This document shows, in pieces, positions 18,186 through 27,400 of a stretch of DNA of 31,668 nt; positions within the stretch are counted from its first letter, which is position 1, and each line of letters starts with the position of its first letter. A program made the position numbers and the translations under genes. Source of the DNA: a virus; IMG/VR virus record IMGVR_UViG_3300032291_002669, positions 1-31,668 of that record. One strand, given 5' to 3'. The notes under the pieces were generated by a model. The model ran no database searches, was not told where the DNA came from, and was given only the letters and a program-made list of their open reading frames with translations.

Positions 18186-18194
18186 TGTTATAAT
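18186..18194 (+). promoter_or_regulatory. Extended -10 promoter with hairpin leader
   Basis: GGATGT-TATAAT, then a leader of about 35 nt containing the hairpin ATGGG-CAGCC-CCCAT and AAAGGAG before ATG 18235. Confidence 0.58.
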
Positions 18195-18234
18195 AATATA
18201 AGTTAATGGGCAGCCCCCATAAAGGAGACTATAA

Positions 18235-19926
18235 ATGGCAACAAGAATGCAACAGCGCAGAGGAACTGCAGCACAATGGACGGCTGCTAACCCAATTCTC
18301 GCAGCAGGAGAAATCGGTTTTGAGACCGACACAAGTAAGTTTAAGATGGGTAACGGATCATCAACATGGTCAGCCCTACAGTATTTTGCTAACGCAGCAG
18401 AACTAGCAGCAATTATGGGTAGCGGAGATATTCCAGCACTTCTTAACTCTATTGATGAGTTGGCAGCAGCCCTTGGCGATGACCCATCATTCCTTATAAA
18501 CCATACAAATGCAACCACAAATGTTCACGGTATTGCAAACACAGCAGCATTAGCAACAACAGCAGCAATGAATACAGCAATTGCTATCTCAGCAGGCGCA
18601 TCAGCACAAGATGCAACTGCTAAGGTTTCATCACACGAAGCAGATACAACATCAGTTCACGGTATTGCAGATACAGCACTTCTTGCAACTAAGTCATACG
18701 CAGATGGCGCTGTCTCTACTCACGAAGCAGACACAACCTCTGTACATGGTATTGCAGACACAGCAGATCTTGCAACAAAGGTGTATGCAGACAATGCAGT
18801 AACAGTACACAACACAGATGAAACAAATGTTCACGGTATCGCAGATACAGCGTTGTTAGCAACAAAAGCATATGCAGATGCTGCAGTTGGAGTAGAAGTA
18901 ACAAATAGAGGTACAGCAATTACAACTGCAATAACATCACTTACAAAATCTGCTGTAGGCCTAGACCAGGTAGACAATACATCAGATGCTAATAAGCCAG
19001 TTTCAACTGCACAGGCAACAGCAATTTCAACAGCAGTTTCTGATCACAATGGAGACGAGACAAATGTTCACGGTATTGCAGATACATCAGTTCTTGTAAC
19101 ACTAACAGACCTTACAAACGCTATAACTGGCGCAACTGTAGATCAGTCAGACCTTGCAGGTACAGGAATTGATTGGAACTCAACAGATGTGAGATTTGAT
19201 CTTGACAACACATACATTACAACTGCTACACAAACAGCACTTGACCTAAAGGCTCCACTTGCTTCACCAACATTTACAGGTACTGTAGCAGGAATTACAA
19301 AGTCTATGGTTGGGCTAGGATCTGTTGATAATACAGCAGACTCAGCAAAGCCAGTGTCTACAGCACAGGCTACAGCAATTGCAACTGCTAAGTCAGAAGC
19401 AATCGCAGATGCTACATCACAGGTTAACGCACTTCTAACAGGTGCTCCAGCAGCACTAAACACACTCGATGAACTTGCTGCTGCACTTGGAGATGACGCA
19501 AACTTCGCATCAACAGTCACAACTAATTTAGCAGCAAAAGCACCACTTGCTTCACCAACATTTACTGGTACAGTAACAGTTGCAGCAGCAGGAGTAGCAT
19601 TTACAGACGGTACACAGACAAAGGCTGGCGTTCCTTCGATTACCAATATACCAACTGCACTTGCAGCAGGTGCACAGACAATCGCAGCAGGACGGGCAGA
19701 TCAATTTATTCCACTAACTGGAGCAGTAGTAATTACTCTTCCAGCAACAGGATACTCAACTGGTCAGTCAATTGACTTCTACCAGGAATCATCCACAGGA
19801 GCATACTTTGCAACAACTAACGGAGTCGTTGGAACACCAGGACTTAAGTTTAGAGCAACACACTCAGTAGCAACAGCAATGAAGACTGCATCAGGATGGT
19901 TAGTCTTCGGAGATTTGTCAGCATAA
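18235..19926 (+). CDS. Tail fibre with Mtd-like N-terminus and VHGI repeats
   Basis: A 563-aa protein. Residues 1-45 (MATRMQQRRGTAAQWTAANP, LAAGEIGFETDTSKFKMGNG) match the N-terminal fold of major-tropism-determinant/tail-fibre proteins ('RrgtaaqWtaaNPvLa.GEig.etDt.kfKiGdG'). About five units with (T/S)(N/S)VHGIADT..LATK.YAD repeats follow, then GIDWNSTDVRFDL, shared with the giant adhesin, and two PLASPTFTGTV segments. The C-terminal domain (about 475-563) is beta-rich. A strong AAAGGAG ribosome-binding site precedes it. It is likely a host-recognition fibre. Confidence 0.82.
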   Translation: MATRMQQRRGTAAQWTAANPILAAGEIGFETDTSKFKMGNGSSTWSALQYFANAAELAAIMGSGDIPALLNSIDELAAALGDDPSFLINHTNATTNVHGIANTAALATTAAMNTAIAISAGASAQDATAKVSSHEADTTSVHGIADTALLATKSYADGAVSTHEADTTSVHGIADTADLATKVYADNAVTVHNTDETNVHGIADTALLATKAYADAAVGVEVTNRGTAITTAITSLTKSAVGLDQVDNTSDANKPVSTAQATAISTAVSDHNGDETNVHGIADTSVLVTLTDLTNAITGATVDQSDLAGTGIDWNSTDVRFDLDNTYITTATQTALDLKAPLASPTFTGTVAGITKSMVGLGSVDNTADSAKPVSTAQATAIATAKSEAIADATSQVNALLTGAPAALNTLDELAAALGDDANFASTVTTNLAAKAPLASPTFTGTVTVAAAGVAFTDGTQTKAGVPSITNIPTALAAGAQTIAAGRADQFIPLTGAVVITLPATGYSTGQSIDFYQESSTGAYFATTNGVVGTPGLKFRATHSVATAMKTASGWLVFGDLSA

Positions 19927-19957
19927 TAAAAAATTAAAGAAATAAGGGAGATTAAAT

Positions 19958-21562
19958 ATGTCAAAGCAAGCAGGTAGAATGAGTCAGGGAGCAAATGACT
20001 TCCTAACTCCATACGCACCAACAATAGGTACAGCAACAGATGTAGGCACAGACCGTCCTTATGACAATGGCGCTGTATCAGTAACATTTACCCCTACAGG
20101 GCCTAATGCTGCGACATCTTTTACTGTAACAGCAAGCACAGGACAAACAGCAACTGGGGCATCATCTCCAATTATTGTAACTGGAATTGCTTCAGCAGCA
20201 ACAGCAACTTTTACAGTAAGAGGAACTAATGCTGCAGGAACTGGAGCAGCATCTGCTGCATCTAACTCTGTAACAGTTACTACTGTTCCACAATCTCCTT
20301 CAATTTCAGCAGTAACAAACACATGTTCTGGTCGTGGATTTGGTAATGGTCTTGTTATCGTCACAGTTGAACCACGAGCAACAGGTGGAAAAGCAATTTC
20401 ATCACATTATGCAATTTCAAATGCTGCACAGTCTGCATCAAGTGCAACTTCTGCAGTAAGTGTTACTGGATTATCAGGAGGAACATCCTATACATTCCAG
20501 GGTCGTGTTACAAATGCAAATGGTAACTCTGATCTAACAGCAGCATCAGGTGCGGTTACTGCAACAACAGTACCTTCAACACCAGGTGCTCCATCAGCAT
20601 CATCACCATCACAAGGGTCTGACTCTGTTTCATGGTCTGCACCATCAAATGGTGGATCAGCAATTAGTTCATATACCTGGTCATCTTCAGATGGCAAATC
20701 TGGAAATACTGGAGCAACATCAGTATCGGTAGGACAAGAATCAGGAACAGCACAAACATACAGTGTTTATGCAACAAATGCTTGTGGTAATTCTGCAACA
20801 TCTGCTCCATCAGGAACTGTTACGACTACTTTTGGTGCCTTCGGTGCGTTTGGCGCCTTTGGTGCATTCGGTGCATTCGGTGCATTCGCAGCCTTTGGTG
20901 CCTTCGGTGCATTCGGTGCCTTCGGTGCGTTTTCTGCATTCGGTGCCTTCGGTGCGTTTGGTGCCTTCGGTGCGTTTTCTGCATTCGGTGCATTCGGTGC
21001 GTTTGGTGCCTTCGGTGCATTCGGTGCTTACGGTGGAGGTACTCGTATGACATCTGTTGGTCCAAATACTTTAATCCTAACTACAACTGGATATGTGATG
21101 GCATCAGATCTTGAAGTAGGGGATGTTCTTGTTTCAGCAGATGTTCCTGGACTAGGTATGTCATTTACAAGAGAAGAAATGATAGCCTGGACAAATAATC
21201 CAGACAATCTTGCAATCGTTCCAAATGCAACAACAACAGTTAAGATGGTTGGACTATCAAATGCTCCAATGGTTGTAATGATAGGAAACGAAACATACTC
21301 AGGAACTCACCACTTGCTTGCAAAAAGAAATGGTGTTGCAAAGATGATTTTGTCTGCAGATTTATTAACTACAGACAAGTTGTGGTCTACACAGACAAAC
21401 ACTTGGATTGATATAGTTGACTTAGTTATAACATCACTTGAGCATCAAGTTGTTTCTATTAACTGTGAACCACTAGATATTTTCTTTACAGAAAACTTCC
21501 TAGTATACGATGGTTATCAAATAGACTACCCATTGCCTGAACCAGAATCTGCACCAGAATAA
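19958..21562 (+). CDS. Fibronectin-III / (GAF)n / Hint-like fusion protein
   Basis: A 534-aa protein. Three Fn3-like domains (about 15-110, 111-205, 206-288; 'P..P......g..sv.W..P.nGGs.is.Y') lead to about 21 Gly-Ala-Phe units (291-357), then GAYGGG. The C-terminal 170 residues look like a Hint (hedgehog/intein) fold: SVGPNTLILTTTGYVMASDL EVGDVL at its start, GTHHLLAK as block-B-like TxxH, and ISINCEPLDIFFTENFLVYDG-like strands near the end (actual reading VSINCEPLDIFFTENFLVYD). The usual first Cys is absent; Ser or Thr takes that place, and no terminal HN is seen. I infer a surface fibre with a possible self-processing or purely structural Hint domain. An AGGGAG ribosome-binding site lies upstream. 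Confidence 0.68.
   Translation: MSKQAGRMSQGANDFLTPYAPTIGTATDVGTDRPYDNGAVSVTFTPTGPNAATSFTVTASTGQTATGASSPIIVTGIASAATATFTVRGTNAAGTGAASAASNSVTVTTVPQSPSISAVTNTCSGRGFGNGLVIVTVEPRATGGKAISSHYAISNAAQSASSATSAVSVTGLSGGTSYTFQGRVTNANGNSDLTAASGAVTATTVPSTPGAPSASSPSQGSDSVSWSAPSNGGSAISSYTWSSSDGKSGNTGATSVSVGQESGTAQTYSVYATNACGNSATSAPSGTVTTTFGAFGAFGAFGAFGAFGAFAAFGAFGAFGAFGAFSAFGAFGAFGAFGAFSAFGAFGAFGAFGAFGAYGGGTRMTSVGPNTLILTTTGYVMASDLEVGDVLVSADVPGLGMSFTREEMIAWTNNPDNLAIVPNATTTVKMVGLSNAPMVVMIGNETYSGTHHLLAKRNGVAKMILSADLLTTDKLWSTQTNTWIDIVDLVITSLEHQVVSINCEPLDIFFTENFLVYDGYQIDYPLPEPESAPE
20831..21032 (+). repeat. (GAF)n 9-nt coding repeat
   Basis: In-frame 9-nt units (TTCGGTGCC, TTCGGTGCA, TTTGGTGCG) encode PheGlyAla about 21 times. 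Sporadic TCTGCA/GCAGCC replacements give SAF or AAF, and higher-order copies of 4-5 units are visible (TTCGGTGCGTTTTCTGCA occurs twice). Confidence 0.92.
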
Positions 21563-21592
21563 TATTTTAACATAATGCTAAGGCATTTGTTG

Positions 21593-21601
21593 TGATATAA
21601 T
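21593..21601 (+). promoter_or_regulatory. Extended -10 promoter (TGA-TATAAT)
   Basis: TTGTGA-TATAAT, 13 nt before ATG 21615; the transcript would carry about 6 nt of leader. Confidence 0.58.
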
Positions 21602-21614
21602 TATAGGTAATAGA

Positions 21615-22337
21615 ATGGGAATTATGAATACTATTAGATTTCTTCAGATGTATCCTCAGTTGTTAAGCATTGTTCCAGAGCCAGAACAGAGCACAAAAAA
21701 TGTTCCCACATGGTATAAAGATCAGCCAGCAATTTCAGGAAGTGATATTCCCGATAGAGGCATTATGAGGCTTACTGTAAAAAAATGTCAAGCCTTTTTT
21801 GACGCTATGGCAATGGGATATATTTTAAAAGTTCCATGTGATATATACATAGATACAACTGATGGAAATTTAAGTATTCAACTCCCTGCTGGGATGAACA
21901 AGTATTATTCACTTCTTATAAGTGAGCACTCAGAAGAGCAGGTTTCTCATTTACCTATAGATAAAGAAATCTACTGTAATAAAATTTTAAGAATTCACCC
22001 TACATGGATGGTTCAAACTAATCCTGGATATAGTACATTTTTTACATCACCAATGCATCAAAGTCCATCACCATTAAAAGCAATTGATGCTGTTGTTGAC
22101 ACTGATAACTATTTTACTGATGGACATCTCTCATTCTTAGTAAAAAAGAATTTTAAAGGAACACTAAAACAAGGAACACCAATGTCTCAAGTTTTTCCAT
22201 TTAAAAGAGAAGAATGGACAATGGAATTAGACAACAATTTTCCAGCAAAGAAAATAGAAGAACAAAGAAGTAAAGTAAGATCTACCTTTCAAAATGGCTA
22301 CAGGCTAAAATTTTGGCAAAAGAAAACCTTTAAGTAA
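21615..22337 (+). CDS. Conserved phage protein of unknown function
   Basis: A 240-aa protein starting MGIMNTIRFLQMYPQLLSIV. I recognise the pattern from cyanophage and other aquatic phage proteins of unknown function: 'P...vP.WYkdqp', 'tvKKCqafFDAma.GYilk.p.Di', 'NPGYStfFtsPmhq', 'a.VDtD.yF....sF..kk.F.GtlkqGTPmsQvfPFkR..W'. Lys/Cys/Asp residues in KKCQAFFDAM and the PFKREEW box are the most conserved-looking parts. ATG 21624 is an alternative start. It is followed by its own terminator, so it is a single-gene unit between the fibre cluster and the reductase. Confidence 0.6.
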   Translation: MGIMNTIRFLQMYPQLLSIVPEPEQSTKNVPTWYKDQPAISGSDIPDRGIMRLTVKKCQAFFDAMAMGYILKVPCDIYIDTTDGNLSIQLPAGMNKYYSLLISEHSEEQVSHLPIDKEIYCNKILRIHPTWMVQTNPGYSTFFTSPMHQSPSPLKAIDAVVDTDNYFTDGHLSFLVKKNFKGTLKQGTPMSQVFPFKREEWTMELDNNFPAKKIEEQRSKVRSTFQNGYRLKFWQKKTFK

Positions 22338-22374
22338 AACTCTCAACAAAAGATTTAGGTAGAGTTTTGCTTTT
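22336..22374 (+). terminator. Intrinsic terminator
   Basis: AAAACTCT (22336-22343) pairs with AGAGTTTT (22361-22368) around a 17-nt loop, followed by GCTTTTC. AAAACTCTG recurs at 22378 before the next promoter. Confidence 0.7.
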
Positions 22375-22384
22375 CATAAAACTC

Positions 22385-22393
22385 TGCTATACT
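22385..22393 (+). promoter_or_regulatory. Extended -10 promoter of the reductase gene
   Basis: CTCTGC-TATACT, the same TGC-TATACT as the leftward early promoters. A leader of about 28 nt has GAAAGGAC before ATG 22428, so this gene looks early/middle in style rather than leaderless. Confidence 0.65.
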
Positions 22394-22427
22394 TAGGTCT
22401 TAATCCGTTTTTGAAAGGACGATACAA

Positions 22428-24461
22428 ATGTCAGATTTTTTTAGTTTTAAACTTCCAGAAGACTTCGTAGAAAAGTACAAGAGCCAAGAAAGCCCATTTG
22501 GGTTTAAGGATGCAGCAGAAAATTCACTTGGAGAAATTACTTTTATTCGTACATACTCCCGCATGAAGGAAGATGGAACTAAAGAAAGATGGCACGAAGT
22601 TTGTCGTCGTGTAATCGAGGGTATGTATTCAGTGCAGAAGAATCATGCTAAAGAAAACCGTTTACCATGGAATGACTACAAGGCTCAGAAGTCTGCACAA
22701 GAAGCATTCCAAAGAATGTTTGAATTAAAGTGGACACCACCAGGACGAGGTATGTGGGCATTCGGAACTCCTATGACTATGGAGAAAAAGAACTCAGCAG
22801 CATTACAAAACTGTGCAATGGTTTCTACAAAGGATCTTGACAAGAACGATCCAGGAGCATTGTTTGCTTGGGTAATGGATGCATTGATGCTTGGTATTGG
22901 TGTAGGGTTTGATACAGTGGGACAGGATAAGCATTTTGCAATCTATGCCCCAACAGAACCTGAACAGGTGTTCGAAATCCCAGACACTCGTGAAGGTTGG
23001 GTAGAGTCAGTCAGACTTCTTATCAACTCATACCTTAGAGCAAACCAGAATATTCAGAAGTTTAACTATGATTTGATTAGACCTCTTGGAGCCCCCATAA
23101 AGGGCTTTGGAGGCGTTGCATCAGGGCCTGCACCTCTTATCAAGTTACACGACCAGATAGACCGTGTAATCGGCTCCAGAGGCGGAGAAACACTAGATTC
23201 TCGTGCTATTGTAGACCTTATAAACCTCATTGGTACCTGTGTGGTATCAGGTAATGTTCGTAGATCAGCAACTCTTGCTTTGGGTAATGCAGGGGATGAA
23301 ACATTTATGAATCTAAAGAACTCAGAGATCTTCCCAGAGCGTAACTCATTTGATCCAGAGAATCCAGGTTGGGCTTGGATGTCTAATAATTCTATTTCAG
23401 CAGAAGTAGGAACAAAGTATGAAGACTATGTAGATTTAATTACAGAAAATGGAGAACCAGGTTTTATCTGGCTTGATGTTGCTCGTAATTATGGCAGACT
23501 AAAGGATGCGCCAGATGGAAAAGACTATCGTGTGATGGGCTTTAATCCTTGTGCGGAGCAGCCATTAGAGTCATACGAATTATGTACACTTGTAGAAGTG
23601 CACTTGAATCGTCATGAATCTAAGGAAGACTTCCTGCGTACCCTGAAGTTTGCATACCTTTACGGAAAGACTGTAACACTTGTTCCAACACACTGGCCAC
23701 AAACAAACGGTATTATGCAACGCAACCGTCGTATTGGTACATCACTTACTGGTATTGCATCATTTGCAGATCAAAAGGGTTTACCAGTTGTTCGTGAGTG
23801 GATGGACGAAGGATACAATAAGATCCGTCACTATGACCACCAGTATTCAGAATGGCTTTGTGTTCGTGAATCAATTCGTGTAACAACAGTTAAGCCATCA
23901 GGATCTGTTTCAATTCTTTCTGGTGCAACTCCTGGAGTTCACTGGGGACCTGGAGGAAACTTCTTCCTTCGTGCAGTTAGATTTGGAACGACAGATCCAA
24001 TGATTCATTTGTTTAAAGCAGCAGGGTACACAATTGAAGATGACGTAGTATCAGCAAACACATCAGTAGTTTACTTCCCAATCAAATCAGGTCATCCAAG
24101 ATCTGAAAAAGATGTAACCCTATTTGAAAAGATTGCACTTGCTGCAACTGCTCAAAAGTATTGGTCTGACAATGGCGTTTCTGTAACACTTTCATTTGAC
24201 AAGGAAACAGAGTCAAAGCATATTGTTCCAGCACTCAATATGTACGAAGGACAACTAAAGGCTGTCTCATTCCTTCCAATGGGAAATACAGTTTATCCAC
24301 AGCAGCCATATACTCAGATTACTGAAGAGCAGTATGAGTCTTATATTGGTAAGTTGAAGCACATTGATTTTGCTGCAATTTACGACGGTGTCGATAATCT
24401 TGAGGCTCAAGGCGAAGCATACTGTACTACAGACTACTGTGAAATTAAAATAAACAAGTAG
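22428..24461 (+). CDS. nrdJ: Ribonucleoside-triphosphate reductase, adenosylcobalamin-dependent (class II)
   Basis: A 677-aa protein resembling monomeric class II RTPR (Lactobacillus leichmannii enzyme 739 aa). The active site is intact: Cys129 in ALQNCAMVS, Cys375 and Glu377 in FNPCAEQPLESYELC, Cys386 at the end of that block (spacing 2 and 11, as in the family), and the C-terminal redox pair YCTTDYCEIK (Cys666/Cys671). It reduces NTPs to dNTPs using coenzyme B12, so it works with or without oxygen but needs cobalamin from the host. It sits between structural genes with its own terminator upstream and its own promoter, a unit that could be expressed on a different schedule. Thioredoxin or another reductant is not seen nearby. 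Confidence 0.93.
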   Translation: MSDFFSFKLPEDFVEKYKSQESPFGFKDAAENSLGEITFIRTYSRMKEDGTKERWHEVCRRVIEGMYSVQKNHAKENRLPWNDYKAQKSAQEAFQRMFELKWTPPGRGMWAFGTPMTMEKKNSAALQNCAMVSTKDLDKNDPGALFAWVMDALMLGIGVGFDTVGQDKHFAIYAPTEPEQVFEIPDTREGWVESVRLLINSYLRANQNIQKFNYDLIRPLGAPIKGFGGVASGPAPLIKLHDQIDRVIGSRGGETLDSRAIVDLINLIGTCVVSGNVRRSATLALGNAGDETFMNLKNSEIFPERNSFDPENPGWAWMSNNSISAEVGTKYEDYVDLITENGEPGFIWLDVARNYGRLKDAPDGKDYRVMGFNPCAEQPLESYELCTLVEVHLNRHESKEDFLRTLKFAYLYGKTVTLVPTHWPQTNGIMQRNRRIGTSLTGIASFADQKGLPVVREWMDEGYNKIRHYDHQYSEWLCVRESIRVTTVKPSGSVSILSGATPGVHWGPGGNFFLRAVRFGTTDPMIHLFKAAGYTIEDDVVSANTSVVYFPIKSGHPRSEKDVTLFEKIALAATAQKYWSDNGVSVTLSFDKETESKHIVPALNMYEGQLKAVSFLPMGNTVYPQQPYTQITEEQYESYIGKLKHIDFAAIYDGVDNLEAQGEAYCTTDYCEIKINK

Positions 24462-24468
24462 TCTTCTG

Positions 24469-24477
24469 TGGTAAAAT
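24469..24477 (+). promoter_or_regulatory. Near-leaderless late promoter (TGG-TAAAAT)
   Basis: CTGTGG-TAAAAT, nine bases before ATG 24487; expected leader 2-3 nt and no Shine-Dalgarno. Confidence 0.55.
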
Positions 24478-24486
24478 AGACCTATA

Positions 24487-27400
24487 ATGTCTAATCCATC
24501 AAATCTATATGCAGAAAAAGTCTTTGCTGAGCATCCGACTGGGCTATGGGCGTTGGATGACAAGGCAGACTATGTTTCTTTAATTTCTGAGTCTGAAAGA
24601 GTTTTGTCTGATCCAACAAAATGGGACATAACTGGGGGCACTGTTTCTGCGTATCCTCAATCAGTTGATGAGCCATTTATAAATAGTTACGTAGGAAAAA
24701 TAGTTGCTACACCAACACAAAATGACTCATCCTCTATAGTTGGAATAAGTAAAGAGATTATGGACCTAAAAGGTCTAAATACTTATTTAAAAACATTTTC
24801 TGTTGGAGGATGCTTTTACTCTAAAAGTTCTTATATTGCTGGTTTTGAAATTGGATATCAATACAAAGACACAACTAGTGGAGACATAATCCAACATCTA
24901 AAAAATTATGACACAAACATAAATAACGCCTGGGTTTTTATATCGGAAACGTTTGATACACCTCCAGATGATTCAAAAATACAATTAGTCTTCAAAATTA
25001 ATTTTATTGGTGGTTCAGAGATAGAAGATGCTTTCTTAGTAAATGGGATAACTTTTGGACAGTGGTCAGAGGAGTTTGCCTCCACTTCTCTTGGAGTAGA
25101 GCCTGTAGATATAACTGATAAAAATATTGCACTATCTGTAGAAAAGGCAGTAGTTGCAAAGTGCTATGGATTGCAAGAAAATGACGGATACTATATAGTT
25201 TCTGATGATATGCTTAAGGCAAAAAATTCTGGGATTCCAATTGTTTATGGAGCATCAAACCTTACCACCATGTATCCAAATGGATCAAATCCATCTTTAA
25301 TAATTCCTGGAGAAGGTTTTTTAAATGAGTCTGGAAAATTTAAAGAATATACTCTTGAGACTTGGCTTAGAGTAAACTCTTATACAAATGATATAAAAAG
25401 AATCATAGGACCAATTGCATCAGAAGATGGAATATATGTTGATGGTCCATCGATAGGTTTAAAAATAGGTAATGACTATAAAACATATTATGTTGGAGAG
25501 TGGACAAGGCCAATGCTTGTTCATTTAAAAATTGGAAAAGATGTTGTGTCTCTTGTGATTAATGGACAAGAAGTTATATCTTTAGATTATAATCAAGAAA
25601 CTATATCTTTACCAGAAATGTTTAATGAGTCTGAAAAAAGTCAAGACTGGATAGGATTTTATGCACACGAAGATGTTTATCCAATAGAGATAGACTGCGT
25701 TGGAATTTACCCGTATCTAGTATCTACTGCAGTCGCAAAAAGAAGGTTTGTATTTGGTCAAGGTGTTGAAATTCCAGAAAACATTAATACATCTTATAGC
25801 GGAACTTCTATTTTTATTGACTATGCATTTGCAGACTACACAGCAAACTATCAATACCCAAAAATAGGATCTTGGAATCAAGCCTTTAACGATAATACTT
25901 TAATTAAAAATAAAAGTTTGTCAGTATCAGAAGTTGCTCTTCCTAAAATATCTTTATCTTCAAAAACAGAAGAAGAACTTTTTACAGATTGCAAGACAGT
26001 TCAGCCACTAAATGACATAAACTTTTTTTCATTTAGGCCTAACTCTTCTTGGAACAGTGTTGGCGGACATATTTTCTTTGAAAGTTTTGACTTTTTAAAA
26101 GCACCAGTTTCTTCATTCTATGGGTGCTTTAAACTAAAAGCAGCATCTTCTTCAACGCAAACTCTTTTTAGAATTGAAAAAGAAAATTCAGATAATTATT
26201 TTTCAATAGAACTAAACAATAATCAAGTATCATATAATATAAGTTCTGGGGGAACAGCACAAACATTATATTCTCCACTGGTTGGGCAAGCAGGAGAGTT
26301 AATAGACGTTGGAGTAAATATTCCAGCATTTGTTTCAAGGTTTGGTTCCCCAGCATCAGACTTTTTTGGTTCTTTATCAGATCTAAGACTTTATGTAGGT
26401 GGCAAAAAAGACAACACTTCAACATTTACTGGAGACATATATAAAATTGGATTTTGTACAAAGCATAATTTTCAAAAAATTAGAACACTTTTTAATGAAA
26501 TAGGTGTTCCAGTTTGGAATGAAGATCTGTTTGCTTTGTATCAAATTAATCAATTAATAGATATAGACGCAGGAATAGACACAGTCTCACAGCCACCATA
26601 CCAATCAACAACAGGTGATGTTCCTGGAGGTATAAGTGGTGGTGGAGTTTTTATTAATGATGAAGATATTCTTGTAGATCATATAGCAAGTTACACTCTT
26701 GTCCCAGATCAAATTTTTGATACATACAAATTAACAGTATCTGCAAACGCATATTGGGAAGATCAATTACCCTTGACATATTTTGCTGAGTCTGTTCTTG
26801 ATAAACGAGGGGACCAATATTTTGATCTTGATTTTATTCAGTTTAACATTGATTACCCAATACCATCAAAGACAATTGCAATAGAAACTACTCCAGTTGA
26901 ATGGACTTATGCAGAACTTGCAAATGAGTACGGGCTTCCAGTTCAAAGAACATACGAATCTCTTGATAACTATTTATTTACTGGATACAATGACTATGAA
27001 GATTTAAAAAATAAAATAGCAAAAGATTATAGATACGACACTGATGGTGCTCTTGTAAAAACATATGTCACATTTCAGTATACAAAATTAGGAGCAAACG
27101 CTACATCTTTGTACTTTACAAAAACAGAAAGGCCTTCAAGGAATGGAGTACTAACTCCTGGCCCAGACTGGATGACCACAAAGTATGAGGTTGTGGATAA
27201 TATGATTATTTACCCACCAATTGGTGTAGACTTTAATGATTTGTCTATTGTTACTCACATAGACATAAATGTAAAAAACACAGAAACAAATAATGTTAAT
27301 ATAAAAAGACTTTCTTATGCGTCTCAAGCATTAAACGAATCTGATTCAAGTCCCATTGGAACAAGGTTTGGAACTCCAATTTATCCTTATACAAAGACTG

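Noticed and set aside
20763-21065. HSVPSVR- and MHRRHQ-type repeat ORFs over the GAF array
   Set aside because: Alternative-frame readings of the 9-nt repeat, with no start signals.
19958-21562. A splicing intein in the Hint-like region
   Set aside because: There is no C-extein, no terminal HN+C/S/T and no N-terminal Cys; at most it is a Hint-type or structural domain.
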